In this document: positions 35,836 to 44,404 of the stretch, one piece after another
How positions within the stretch are numbered: position 1 is the first letter of the stretch
Layout of the letters: every line of letters starts with the position of its first letter
Source of the DNA: Bacteroidota bacterium
GTDB taxonomy: Bacteria > Bacteroidota > Bacteroidia > Bacteroidales > Lentimicrobiaceae
Length of the DNA: 46,356 nucleotides
NCBI GenBank assembly: GCA_023441805.1
Contig: JAEZNO010000039.1
Span: 1 to 46,356, forward strand
Direction: 5' to 3'
The notes under the pieces: model-generated
The model's input: only the letters and a program-made list of their open reading frames with translations
Told to the model about the DNA's origin: nothing
Databases searched by the model: none
Position numbers and translations under genes: made by a program

Positions 35836-35861
35836 CAGAGACGCAGGAGCCTGCGTCTCTG
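35836..35861 (-). terminator. Intrinsic terminator of fba
   Basis: CAGAGACGCAGG (35836-35847) and CCTGCGTCTCTG (35850-35861) are exact complements, so the stem has a tiny loop. On the minus strand it is followed by TTTTTATATATAG. It lies 34 bases after the fba stop codon and before metG. Confidence 0.88.
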
Positions 35862-35894
35862 TAAGATATTGAATACCGTCATAAAACAATTGAA

Positions 35895-36974
35895 TCAGTT
35901 ACGATTAAGGCAGTTCAGATCTTCAAACGCAGTTCTGAGTCTGCCTATCATACTTTTTTGGCCTTCAGCCAGCCACTTGCGTGGATCGTAATACTTCTTA
36001 TTTGGTTTATCTTCTCCTTCAGGATTGCCAATCTGTCCCTGAAGGTATCCTTCATTTTTCTTATAATAATTCATTACACCTTCCCATGTTGCCCATTGAG
36101 TGTCAGTATCGATATTCATCTTGATCACTCCATAGGAAATAGCTTCACGGATTTCTTCACGACTTGAGCCTGAACCACCATGGAAGACAAAGTTCACAGG
36201 CTTTTCAGCTGTGTGAAGGTTATTGATGATGTAATCCTGTGAATTCTTAAGGATAATAGGCTGTAATTTCACATTCCCGGGTTTGTAAACTCCATGAACG
36301 TTTCCGAATGAAGCAGCAATTGTAACCCTTTTGCTTATCTTACTCAATTCAGTATATGCGTAGGCAACGTCAGCCGGTTGAGTATAGAGTCGTGAAGATT
36401 CAACACCTGTGTTATCAACTCCGTCCTCTTCACCACCCGTTACGCCTAACTCAATTTCGAGAGTCATACCTATTTTGCTCATACGCTCAAGGTATTTCTT
36501 ACAGATGCTAATATTCTCTTCAAGAGTTTCTTCAGAAAGATCAAGCATATGTGAGCTGAAGAGGGGTTTCCCTGTTGCTGCAAAGTGTTTCTCCCCTTCA
36601 TCCAATAATCCATCAATCCAGGGTAAGAGCTTACGGGCAGCGTGGTCAGTATGAACAATTACAGGCACACCGTATTGTTCAGCAACCAGGTGTATATGCC
36701 TTGCTCCGGATATTGCTCCGGCAATTGCAGCCTTTTCACCTTCATTATTCAGGAATTTGCCGGCATAGAAATGGGAGCCTCCGTTTGAAAATTGTATTAT
36801 TACCGGTGAATTTACTTCTTTTGCAGCCTGAAGCACTGCATTCACTGAGTCGGTTCCAACAACATTTACGGCAGGAATTGCAAAGTTATTTGCGTGGGCA
36901 ATTCTGAATACTTCCTGCACATCGTCACCAGTTACAACTCCGGGTTTTACTTTATCAAAAATACGTTCTGACAT
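35895..36974 (-). CDS. fba: Class II fructose-bisphosphate aldolase
   Basis: A 359-residue class IIA aldolase of E. coli FbaA type. The catalytic zinc histidine lies in 'VIVHTDHAAR' (about residues 105-114), followed by 'MTLEIELGVTGGEEDGVDN' and the phosphate-binding 'FHGGSGSSREEIREAISYGVIKMNIDTDTQWA'. It interconverts fructose 1,6-bisphosphate with glyceraldehyde 3-phosphate and dihydroxyacetone phosphate in glycolysis. It is a single-gene unit on the minus strand, divergent from the eIF2B-like gene. Confidence 0.96.
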   Translation of the reverse strand: MSERIFDKVKPGVVTGDDVQEVFRIAHANNFAIPAVNVVGTDSVNAVLQAAKEVNSPVIIQFSNGGSHFYAGKFLNNEGEKAAIAGAISGARHIHLVAEQYGVPVIVHTDHAARKLLPWIDGLLDEGEKHFAATGKPLFSSHMLDLSEETLEENISICKKYLERMSKIGMTLEIELGVTGGEEDGVDNTGVESSRLYTQPADVAYAYTELSKISKRVTIAASFGNVHGVYKPGNVKLQPIILKNSQDYIINNLHTAEKPVNFVFHGGSGSSREEIREAISYGVIKMNIDTDTQWATWEGVMNYYKKNEGYLQGQIGNPEGEDKPNKKYYDPRKWLAEGQKSMIGRLRTAFEDLNCLNRN

Positions 36975-37055
36975 GTTAATACTTTTATAGATGGAATGGA
37001 TTGACTTATCTTCGCAAAAGTAAACAATATACCAATATGTTGGTTCAGATGATTC

Positions 37056-37979
37056 ATGCTATCAAATCTAATGAACAGATTAACAATAGATACAATGTCA
37101 TTCGAGATAAAAATCAAAGAACTGCTTTCTGATAATTATTCAGGTTCAGCAGCTATCCTCGATAAGCTCATGAAGTCAATTCAAACTTACATCAACAGTC
37201 GGGAGATTGATACATTGTTACTTCGTGAGTATCTTGAAAAGGTTTCACGCAGCTTTCCTGATCTTGCAGTATTACATCATTTCTTACAACATTTCTTTGA
37301 GTTCCTCGACAGGCTCGATGAGCATGAACTGAGCAATACTAAAAAGAAGCTTCGCATTGAATACTTTATCAGTGAGTACGATCGTGAATGGGATGATAGC
37401 ATAGATTTGGCAGCTGAGAGAATGGCACGGTTGATACAATTCTCTGACAAAAGGATTCTGCTGCATAGCAACAGTTCAAGTATACATATCCTATTTCAGC
37501 ATCTGGCTGTCAGAAAGATATTTCCCTCAGTTTATCAAACAATGTCAGGACCTGTATTTGAAGGCAAGATACAGGCAAGCTTTCTCGCGGATCTTGGTTG
37601 CAAGGTTCATTTCATTAATGAAGCTGCAGTAGGGCGTTTTATTCATGAAATTGATTTTGCAGTAGTGGGTGCCGATAACGTTTTTACTGACGGCTTTACC
37701 AATAAAATAGGAACTTACCCTATAGCTCTTGTTTGCAAAGAAGCTAATAAACCGCTGTATGTTATTTGTGATTCAAGAAAAAGATCGCCGGTTGACTATA
37801 AAAGCCGAACCAATGCCATGCTTGAAAAAGAAGCCCCGGCCGGTGAGTTGTGGTCAAAAGCTCCAGAATCAGTAAGACCTGTAAATTATTACTTTGAATT
37901 TACACCCAAAAATCTGGTTACTGCTTATTTCTTTGAAGACTCATGGTTAAATGTTGCTGAATCAGATGAACATTCATGA
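37056..37979 (+). CDS. eIF2B alpha/beta/delta-like (MTR1P/R15P isomerase superfamily) protein
   Basis: A 307-residue protein (294 if the later ATG at 37095 is used, which gives a more natural start). The C-terminal half is the IF-2B Rossmann-like domain with 'MSGPVFEGKIQASFLADLGCKVHFINEAAVGRFI' and 'VVGADNVFTDGFTNKIGTYPIALVCKEANKPLYVICDSRK'. The catalytic-type aspartate of VGAD and the NKIGT motif are retained. Superfamily members include methylthioribose-1-phosphate and ribose-1,5-bisphosphate isomerases and eIF2B regulatory subunits. The usual first-half cysteine motif is not clear, so the reaction is uncertain. Confidence 0.75.
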   Translation: MLSNLMNRLTIDTMSFEIKIKELLSDNYSGSAAILDKLMKSIQTYINSREIDTLLLREYLEKVSRSFPDLAVLHHFLQHFFEFLDRLDEHELSNTKKKLRIEYFISEYDREWDDSIDLAAERMARLIQFSDKRILLHSNSSSIHILFQHLAVRKIFPSVYQTMSGPVFEGKIQASFLADLGCKVHFINEAAVGRFIHEIDFAVVGADNVFTDGFTNKIGTYPIALVCKEANKPLYVICDSRKRSPVDYKSRTNAMLEKEAPAGELWSKAPESVRPVNYYFEFTPKNLVTAYFFEDSWLNVAESDEHS

Positions 37980-38025
37980 CAACCTTATTGGGTTTCTCAC
38001 TGACATTTAAGGTTTCGGACTTAAA

Positions 38026-40176
38026 TCAATCAGTAATTCCCTGCCTTTCAAGAATAAAAGCAAGTTCGAATGCTGTTTCCTTCAGTGCATCAAACCTACC
38101 TGTAGCGCCCCCATGCCCTGACTCCATGTTAGTTCGTAGAAGTACGATGTTATCATTTGTTTTGTAGTCACGCATCTTGGCAACAAACTTGGCAGGTTCA
38201 TGAAAACCTACTTGCGAATCGTTTAATCCGGCGGTTACAAGCATATTCGGATAATCGAGCGAGCCAATATTGTCGTAAGGTGAGTATGAAAGCATGTATT
38301 CATAAAACTCTTTCTTATTCGGATCACCCCATTCCTCGTATTCCTGGACTGTAAGTGGAAGACTTGGATCGAGCATGGTGTTTATTACATCAACAAAAGG
38401 AACTGAAGCCACAACCGTTTGGAATAGCTCAGGCCGGATATTGGTTACGGCGGTAACAAGTAACCCTCCCGCACTTCCACCCATAATTGACAGTTTTGAT
38501 GCAGTAGTAAATCCGTCTTCTATTAATTTCTCGCAACATGAAATAAAGTCAGTGAATGTGTTTTTCTTCTTAAGAAGCTTACCGTCTTCGTACCAAATTT
38601 CACCCATATCACTACCTCCTCTGACTTGTGCGAGTGCAAAAACAAATCCCCTGTCAACCAAAGAATAGAAGGATGAAATAAATCGTGCATCAGTTGGTAC
38701 TCCGTAAGCACCATAAGAATATACAAGCGAAGGATTGGATCCATCCTTTATTAAATCGTTCTTGTAAAGAACAGCCATTGGTACTTTTGTCCCATCAGGT
38801 GCTGTTACATGTATCCTCTCAACAGTGTAATCATCAGGATTAAAACCTCCCGGAACAAGAGTTTCCTTCACAACTTCACTAATTCCTTCAACGGGTTCGT
38901 AATCATAAATAGTCAAAGGACGGTTTAGTGATGCATAGCTGTAACGCAATTTCTTTGATTTATAATCAGGGAGTGGATTAATTGACACTGAATAGACCGG
39001 TTCGGGAAACCTGATTGTCCTGACGTATGAGCAACGAATTCCAACGACCCTAATTTCGGTTAACCCATTTTTACGAAGTTGTACTGCATAGAAATCATTT
39101 AAAATATCCATGCAATCAACCAGTGTATCATTCTCATGAGCCAATATTTCAACCCATTTACTCCTGTCGGCATAATCTTCAACAAGCACTTCGAAGATCA
39201 TTCCATTCAGCTTTTCTTTGTCTTTATATTGAATATAGAATTTCTCTTTATGATGATAAACACCGTAATCTACACCTTTAACTCTGGGCATGAAGACTGT
39301 GAATTCATCAAGAGGAGTATTTGCATTAAGCATCCAATACTCGCTGGTAGTAAAACTTGAACTTGAAATGAAAATATAATCTTCAGTCTTGGTTTTCTGC
39401 AGATTTACGATAAAAAGCTCATCATTTTCCTGAAAAACAACAACACCAGGAATGTTTCCGCAAAGGTCTTGCCTGTAAACCCTCCATGGTCTGAGGCTCT
39501 CATTGCTAACTGTATAGAAAAGTGTCCTGCTGTCATTTGCCCAAACTACATCCTGCACTTTATCAATCTCAAATCCTTCAACATCCAGGTTTGTCTTCAG
39601 ATAGCGCACCTTCAATGTAAATTCAGCGTAGGAACCTGTAATATTTGTCAGGTAAGCTGCATATTTGTTATCAGGACTTACTTCATAATCAGCAAACAAG
39701 AAAGTGTCATTATTTTCAGCCATCTTATTGACATCAAACAGAACCTCTTCAGTAGCTGAAAGCGATCCCTGTCTACGACAGTATATTTTGTACTGTTTCC
39801 CTTTTTCAGTTCGTGAATAATAATAGTAGCCATTATACCAAACAGGGACAGACTGGTCTTCCTCATTCAGGCGTTGCTTTATTTCATTAAAGAGCTTCTC
39901 CTGAAGTGATGATGTTGAATTCATAACCAAATCGGCATACTTATTTTCAGCTTTGAGATATTCGATCACCAATGGGTTCTCACGATCTTTCATATAGTAG
40001 TAATCATCAATTCTTACCTGATTGAAAGATTTGAAAACTTCAGGCTTTTTAAATGCAACCGGAGGAGGAGTGAAGTCTTTCTCTCCTTTTACAACTCTAA
40101 CCTTTGTGTCAATATTTCCGTGCACCAATCCTAAACCGGCGGTCTGTATAGTGTTTAAATTACTTCTGTTAATCAT
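38026..40176 (-). CDS. Prolyl oligopeptidase family (S9A) peptidase, PtrB-like
   Basis: From the ATG at 40176 the protein has 716 residues. An upstream TTG would add 21. The N-terminal beta-propeller is followed by the alpha/beta hydrolase domain. The catalytic triad is S568 in GGSAGG, D653 in 'TAGLNDSQV' and H688 in 'ESGHGGATGR'. The overall layout, with 'YSYGAYGVPTDARF' and 'FVFALAQVRGGSDMGEIWYEDGKLLKKKNTFTDF', is that of oligopeptidase B. No signal peptide is evident, so it is probably cytosolic and degrades short peptides, likely after basic residues by family. Confidence 0.92.
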   Translation of the reverse strand: MINRSNLNTIQTAGLGLVHGNIDTKVRVVKGEKDFTPPPVAFKKPEVFKSFNQVRIDDYYYMKDRENPLVIEYLKAENKYADLVMNSTSSLQEKLFNEIKQRLNEEDQSVPVWYNGYYYYSRTEKGKQYKIYCRRQGSLSATEEVLFDVNKMAENNDTFLFADYEVSPDNKYAAYLTNITGSYAEFTLKVRYLKTNLDVEGFEIDKVQDVVWANDSRTLFYTVSNESLRPWRVYRQDLCGNIPGVVVFQENDELFIVNLQKTKTEDYIFISSSSFTTSEYWMLNANTPLDEFTVFMPRVKGVDYGVYHHKEKFYIQYKDKEKLNGMIFEVLVEDYADRSKWVEILAHENDTLVDCMDILNDFYAVQLRKNGLTEIRVVGIRCSYVRTIRFPEPVYSVSINPLPDYKSKKLRYSYASLNRPLTIYDYEPVEGISEVVKETLVPGGFNPDDYTVERIHVTAPDGTKVPMAVLYKNDLIKDGSNPSLVYSYGAYGVPTDARFISSFYSLVDRGFVFALAQVRGGSDMGEIWYEDGKLLKKKNTFTDFISCCEKLIEDGFTTASKLSIMGGSAGGLLVTAVTNIRPELFQTVVASVPFVDVINTMLDPSLPLTVQEYEEWGDPNKKEFYEYMLSYSPYDNIGSLDYPNMLVTAGLNDSQVGFHEPAKFVAKMRDYKTNDNIVLLRTNMESGHGGATGRFDALKETAFELAFILERQGITD

Positions 40177-40213
40177 CAATAAACGAATATTCAATAGAGT
40201 TAAAGTACTGTAA

Positions 40214-40462
40214 TTGATTGAGTTAGCAAAATTAGACAATAAAATAACATGCCAAACTGATGAATGTGGAGATTGTGTAAAAATTTATGGAAATTATGAA
40301 ATGCACGAAGGTGAGGTTCAAAACATCATGCACTTTAAAACTACCGGCTGTTTATTCTCTGGTCTTATATATACCTACATTATAGAATTCAGGAAATGCA
40401 GCCTTCTTAATAAATGTATGGCTTGTATGAAGTGCACAGTTCATTATTTCAGTTTCTCCTGA
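40214..40462 (+). pseudogene. Possible IscU/NifU-N-like scaffold ORF or remnant
   Basis: An 82-codon frame beginning with TTG. It carries 'TDECGDCVKIY', '...VQNIMHFKTTGCLFSGL' and 'IIEFRKCSLLNK', in the order and spacing of IscU/NifU scaffold motifs CGD, FKTxGC and the helix ending in KGKSL. The first two key cysteines are kept. The third (usually HCS) is not convincing. Its last 111 bases are antisense to the 3' end of the GT39-like gene, and it lies divergent to the peptidase gene. It may be a decayed scaffold gene cut short, or a chance resemblance. No ATG start exists before the motif. Confidence 0.35.
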
Positions 40463-41818
40463 ACCTGTATTTGATAATAAAATTATATCCTTGTTCTTAT
40501 TACTTAATGCTATTTCAGCAACATTATTAGAGTACCATGCTCCGATTAATCCGCGTTTACGACAATTATCTTTATAATCGGTATAATTCTTAAAAAGCTC
40601 CAAATCATAATGATAAACTAATTCTAAATCTGTCCAGGCAGGATAAATAATTATAATTCGATCATCTAATTCCTTTTCTTTATGCCTTATGAAGATAGCT
40701 GCTTTCTTTATATCACGCCAACCGAAATCATGAGGTAAAATCCTGAGGTGCAGACCCATGACAATCACTGTTACCAAAAGGGCTATTATTTCAAGTAACT
40801 TTATTTTGTTATAAAGTGTACTAATCGTAACAGTTGCTAATAAATAAAAAGCTGGTGCTGTATAAAGAATATATCTACCGGTGAAGATGGGTATCTTACT
40901 TGAAATGAAATACATCAGCGAAAAAGGGATTACACTCCACAATAAAAGCATGATGTAATTTGTATTAAAATTTGGTTTCCACTCCTTGTGTATAAAATAT
41001 CTGAACAGCATTAATGCTACTCCGACTATAAGTATAATCTTAAATACTAATATCAGACTTTGATGGTTAAACACAAAAAGTAGTTCTTTCTTAAAATCCC
41101 CGGCCGAGGGCGATGACAACCACGTTCCTCTATTTGATAGAAAAAACTGGTTAATCATTATCCTGATCATTGGCACAAATCCAATTATTGTTAATCCTAA
41201 ACTTAAGCCTAACCGTTTAAGAGTATTAGTTTTATTAAAAAACAAAAGAGTTGCAATTCCTTCACTTATTATTATAAACCAACCGAAATAATGTGAATAG
41301 ACAACAAAAAGATTTGAAACAACCAGGAGGATAACATTAAAAACACTGCCTTTTCGTACGACATTTAGAAAGCAATAAAGTGTTAAAGCAGTTGCCAATA
41401 TGAACATTGAATAGGTTCGAACCTCCAGTCCGTGAAAAAATTGACTTAATGAGAGAATAAACATGAGGCTGGCTGCTATTGCAGATTGTACATTAAAGAA
41501 ACGCTTCCCTATTTTATAAATAATAACAGCAGTAAGCGAATTAAAAATAAGTGGCAGAATCCTTAAAAGAGTTCCATCATAGCCAAAGATTTTTATCCAG
41601 AAATGAAGGATGATAAGAAAGAGTGGAGTGTTTGGTTCCCCTTCGGTTGAAAGGTTAAAAATATGCTTTAAGTCTTGTTGAGCGTGAAAAATACTGAAAG
41701 GCTCATCAATTGATATATCGCGTTTATCGATGAAGGCAAATTTAAATGCAAAGCATATAATGAAAATGGCAATCGGAAGATAAGTATTGAATATACTTGA
41801 GAGATGTTTATTTATCAT
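40352..41818 (-). CDS. GT39/PMT-like multi-spanning glycosyltransferase
   Basis: From the ATG at 41818 (a TTG at 41884 would add 22 residues) this is a 488-residue integral membrane protein with about ten helices. After the first helix comes 'RDISIDEPFSIFHAQQDLKHIF', with the acidic 'DE' in the first periplasmic loop expected for GT-C enzymes such as PMT/ArnT. 'EGEPNTPLFLIILHFWIKIFG' is the next conserved loop. Such proteins move sugars from lipid carriers to proteins or lipids outside the membrane. It appears more AT-rich than its neighbours and stands alone, which may indicate later acquisition. Donor and acceptor are unknown. Confidence 0.82.
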   Translation of the reverse strand: MINKHLSSIFNTYLPIAIFIICFAFKFAFIDKRDISIDEPFSIFHAQQDLKHIFNLSTEGEPNTPLFLIILHFWIKIFGYDGTLLRILPLIFNSLTAVIIYKIGKRFFNVQSAIAASLMFILSLSQFFHGLEVRTYSMFILATALTLYCFLNVVRKGSVFNVILLVVSNLFVVYSHYFGWFIIISEGIATLLFFNKTNTLKRLGLSLGLTIIGFVPMIRIMINQFFLSNRGTWLSSPSAGDFKKELLFVFNHQSLILVFKIILIVGVALMLFRYFIHKEWKPNFNTNYIMLLLWSVIPFSLMYFISSKIPIFTGRYILYTAPAFYLLATVTISTLYNKIKLLEIIALLVTVIVMGLHLRILPHDFGWRDIKKAAIFIRHKEKELDDRIIIIYPAWTDLELVYHYDLELFKNYTDYKDNCRKRGLIGAWYSNNVAEIALSNKNKDIILLSNTGSGETEIMNCALHTSHTFIKKAAFPEFYNVGIYKTRE

Positions 41819-41920
41819 ATAGGAAGATAAGCCTGTCGGGACAGTTTTTTCAAATAACGAAGTTAGAAAAAATAACACCGACAATATTCTTAATTACCTT
41901 TGCAGGCTAAAATTTTAATA

Positions 41921-43423
41921 ATGACTGCAATGAGAAGATTTTCAGGCGATAAACCTGAGAAAAAACGTCCTACGGGAAAAGGTACGGTTGGGAAACCGGA
42001 GAAAGAGCACTTCGGCAGCTCTGGATCGCGATATGGCGATAAAAGCCGGAAAGAAAAAAGCGATAAACCATGGAAGAGTGAGCATTCGGATGCAAAACCT
42101 TGGAAAAAACGTGATGGTGACAGTGATGCCCCTAAATGGAGAAGCAGTCATAGATCTGATGATAATACCGGATTTGAAAGAAATAAATCCGGTGACAGAC
42201 TTTGGAGGGGAACGAAAGACACTACTGAAAAACCATGGCGAGAAAAACGTGATTCAGGAAAGAAATCGTGGCGTGAGGAGAAAGATTCACATGGTAAATC
42301 ATCTTGGGAAAAGAAAGATTCATCAGAAAAGAAATGGCAAGATAGAAGAGAATCATCTTCAAAATCTTGGGATGACAAGCATCATGATGACAAACCAAGA
42401 AGAAGTTTCCGGAACGAAAGGAGTGATGAAGATAAACCCTGGAAGAGCAGAAAACCCTCTAATGACAAGCCATGGCAGTCTAAAGACGACGAGAGAAAGA
42501 CAGGATGGGCTTCAAAGAGAGATTCTGATGAGAAACCATGGCGTGAAAAGAAATATTCTGAGAAAGACCGAAAAGCCGGCCAGGACAAGGAAGACAAACC
42601 ATGGAAATCAAGAAGCGACAGGGATGAAAAAGGTCGTGGTTTTGGTTATGATAAACCGAGAAAGTCAAAGAAAGAATTTTCAAGGGCAAAAAAGAGTGAT
42701 TCAACGGGTGATGGCTTAATCCGTTTAAATAAGTACATAGCCAATGCAGGTATTAGTTCGCGCAGGGAAGCTGATGAGATGATAGCTGCAGGAGCTATTA
42801 AAGTTAATGGTGTAATAGTAACTGAGCTAGGCACTAAAGTTGGCCCAAACGATAAAGTGCAGATAGGTGATGAGACATTGAATCCTCAGAAAAAAGTATA
42901 TCTGCTTCTGAATAAACCCAAGGGTTATATTACTACTGTTGATGATCCTCAGGAACGCAATACAGTAATGATGCTTGTCAAGGACGCATGCAGAGAACGC
43001 ATATATCCGGTAGGAAGGTTAGACAGAAACACTTCGGGGTTATTGCTGATGACCAATGATGGTGAATTAGCCAAGAAACTTACCCATCCATCACACAAGG
43101 TGAGAAAGATTTATCATGTTGAATTGAATAAGGCATTTTCTAAATCGGATATGATTCGAATGACCGAAGGAATTGAACTTGAGGATGGAATAATGGCTGT
43201 TGATGAAATAGCTTATACAGGCAAAGGAGATGATAAGAAAAACCTTGGAGTTGCCATTCATTCAGGCAAAAACCGTGTCGTGAGACGGTTATTTGAAGCA
43301 CTTGATTATGAGGTAGTAAAACTCGACAGAGTAGTCTTTGCAAATCTCACTAAAAAGGACCTGCCCAGAGGCCGTTGGAGATTTCTGGAAGAGAGTGAAA
43401 TCAATATGTTGATGATGATATAA
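41921..43423 (+). CDS. RluB/RsuA-type pseudouridine synthase with long repetitive N-terminus
   Basis: From the ATG at 41921 the protein has 500 residues (another ATG follows at 41930). The first 264 are a highly charged, disordered-looking region with 14 tryptophans in KPW(K/R/Q)-like units spaced about 11 residues apart. Residues 265-500 form the enzyme: an S4 RNA-binding domain ('GLIRLNKYIANAGISSRREADEMIAAGAIKVNG') and a catalytic domain with the active-site aspartate in 'GRLDRNTSGLLLMTNDGE'. RluB-type enzymes modify a uridine in 23S rRNA. The exact target (RluB, RluF or RsuA type) is not certain. A strong terminator follows. Confidence 0.9.
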   Translation: MTAMRRFSGDKPEKKRPTGKGTVGKPEKEHFGSSGSRYGDKSRKEKSDKPWKSEHSDAKPWKKRDGDSDAPKWRSSHRSDDNTGFERNKSGDRLWRGTKDTTEKPWREKRDSGKKSWREEKDSHGKSSWEKKDSSEKKWQDRRESSSKSWDDKHHDDKPRRSFRNERSDEDKPWKSRKPSNDKPWQSKDDERKTGWASKRDSDEKPWREKKYSEKDRKAGQDKEDKPWKSRSDRDEKGRGFGYDKPRKSKKEFSRAKKSDSTGDGLIRLNKYIANAGISSRREADEMIAAGAIKVNGVIVTELGTKVGPNDKVQIGDETLNPQKKVYLLLNKPKGYITTVDDPQERNTVMMLVKDACRERIYPVGRLDRNTSGLLLMTNDGELAKKLTHPSHKVRKIYHVELNKAFSKSDMIRMTEGIELEDGIMAVDEIAYTGKGDDKKNLGVAIHSGKNRVVRRLFEALDYEVVKLDRVVFANLTKKDLPRGRWRFLEESEINMLMMI

Positions 43424-43450
43424 AGTTGTTAATTTTTTTAAATAAAGTTG

Positions 43451-43478
43451 AGGCTGTTCCTAAAGGACAGCCTTTTTT
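43451..43478 (+). terminator. Intrinsic terminator after pseudouridine synthase gene
   Basis: AGGCTGTTCC pairs with GGACAGCCT around a short A-rich loop (43451-43473), with TTTTTT at 43473-43478. It lies 27 bases after the stop codon. Confidence 0.88.
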
Positions 43479-43568
43479 AATTTTTCAACATAAGTTGATA
43501 TTAAAAACAGGCTATCCTTTTAAGCCGGCATCAGATTTTTTATCAAAAACTCAACTAATAAAATTGTA

Positions 43569-43612
43569 TTAACTCCACATTAACTCCACATTAACTCCAC
43601 ATAAAGTCCACA
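43569..43612. repeat. Tandem 11-bp repeat, 3 exact copies plus 1 degenerate
   Basis: TTAACTCCACA occurs at 43569-43579, 43580-43590 and 43591-43601, directly followed by TAAAGTCCACA (43602-43612). The 11-bp period is close to one helical turn. Confidence 0.85.
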
Positions 43613-43832
43613 AAAAGCCAAAATTTTGTATAGAAAATGTGCATTTACTATACAACCTATGTGTAGTTTATTTATTCTCTATTTATTCTAAGATGATAAA
43701 AATTTCTCACATTGTGTCTTACATTCTAACGTCAGTGTCTTCTTTCCATGGACTATGCCTTTCATTATTGTAATTGGAATTGTAATAAGTGGCAGTTTTT
43801 TGTAGTGAGAAGGAGATTTTTGTGAAAACAGA

Positions 43833-43890
43833 GCAAATAGTAACTCATGATCATCTCTTGGTCAACTCTATGCCAAGTCTTGCTATTTGC
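43833..43890. repeat. Dispersed stem-loop element, copy 2, with outer stem
   Basis: The core (43854-43883) matches copy 1 (26414-26443) at 26 of 30 positions. The inner stem is CTTGGT/GCCAAG with a T-G closing pair. An outer 8-bp stem, GCAAATAG (43833-43840) with CTATTTGC (43883-43890), encloses it and is not evident in copy 1. Confidence 0.6.
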
Positions 43891-44292
43891 GAAAGGGGTC
43901 AAGATTTTGACATTTTATGAATCAAACCCTCTTTGTATAGCTTCAGACTTTGATATAGTACGATTCAAGCAAAAAGCAGTGTGTGAATCCTCGCATTTGA
44001 TCCATCAGAGGATTGTAAGAGAATGATTGTTTTCGATAGAATAAGGCAAGATCACAATACGACAAACTACGTAAACGGATTATACGTATCGGGAAGAAGA
44101 CAATTATGGTAAGTGAGAATCATAAATGCAAAACACATATCAAGAGTATTCTAATCCATTAATTAGCAGCAAAATACAGTTTGCAATTCAAATACTAATG
44201 ACCTGAATGTCCCGATTGGTGATAGTTAGGGTATACGTGTTTATACGTATTTTCTAATCTAAATTGAACAAAAAAAAGTAGTATTAAAACGT

Positions 44293-44324
44293 ATTGCGCT
44301 GACTTCCAATGTAAAATATTTTTG
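44293..44324 (+). promoter_or_regulatory. Candidate promoter of adhesin gene
   Basis: ATTG (44293-44296), 20 bases, then TATTTTTG (44317-44324). The -7 element is a perfect TAnnTTTG and the -33 differs from TTTG by one base. A transcript would start near 44331, about 200 bases before the adhesin start codon and just ahead of the structured leader. Confidence 0.6.
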
Positions 44325-44340
44325 TACTGATCAAAAATGT

Positions 44341-44404
44341 AATGCAAGGTGCATGCGACTTTGGGGGAAGTCACCGTACCAGCCTAACAAATTGCATTCG
44401 CCCC
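44341..44404 (+). ncRNA. Candidate structured leader RNA with possible pseudoknot
   Basis: Stem P1 is AATGCAA (44341-44347) with TTGCATT (44392-44398). Inside it a hairpin GACTT (44357-44361) / AAGTC (44368-44372) carries the loop TGGGGG. The loop's GGGGG can pair with CCCC at 44401-44404, directly 3' of P1, giving a pseudoknot. I could not match it to a riboswitch class I know. Farther down the leader are a CTCCC/GGGAG hairpin (44470-44485) and an ATTAATG/CATTAAT stem (44497-44524) just before the start codon. Confidence 0.45.

Larger units (their letters stand above)
43479..44292. other. Repeat-rich non-coding region upstream of adhesin gene
   Basis: About 800 bases with no convincing coding frame. 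The region contains a tandem 11-bp repeat (43569-43612), the second copy of a dispersed stem-loop element (43833-43890), a hairpin with arms AATCCTC and GAGGATT (43986-43992, 44008-44014), and two copies of TTATACGTAT (44080-44089, 44241-44250), the second preceded directly by the related GTATACGTGT. It is AT-rich and ends at the adhesin promoter. Confidence 0.6.

Noticed and set aside
41988..42719. A 243-codon frame inside the pseudouridine synthase gene
   Set aside because: It lies in another frame of the repetitive N-terminal region. Its length follows from the regular repeat and lack of stop codons; it has no motif and its own gene context is absent.
43569..43612. DnaA boxes / replication origin
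   Set aside because: The repeat ends in CCACA like a DnaA box but does not match TTATNCACA. There is no dnaA or dnaN gene nearby.
44341..44404. Assignment of the leader to a known riboswitch (c-di-GMP-I, THF, preQ1, TPP, cobalamin, fluoride)
   Set aside because: Conserved core sequences of these classes were looked for and not found, so only an unclassified structure is claimed.
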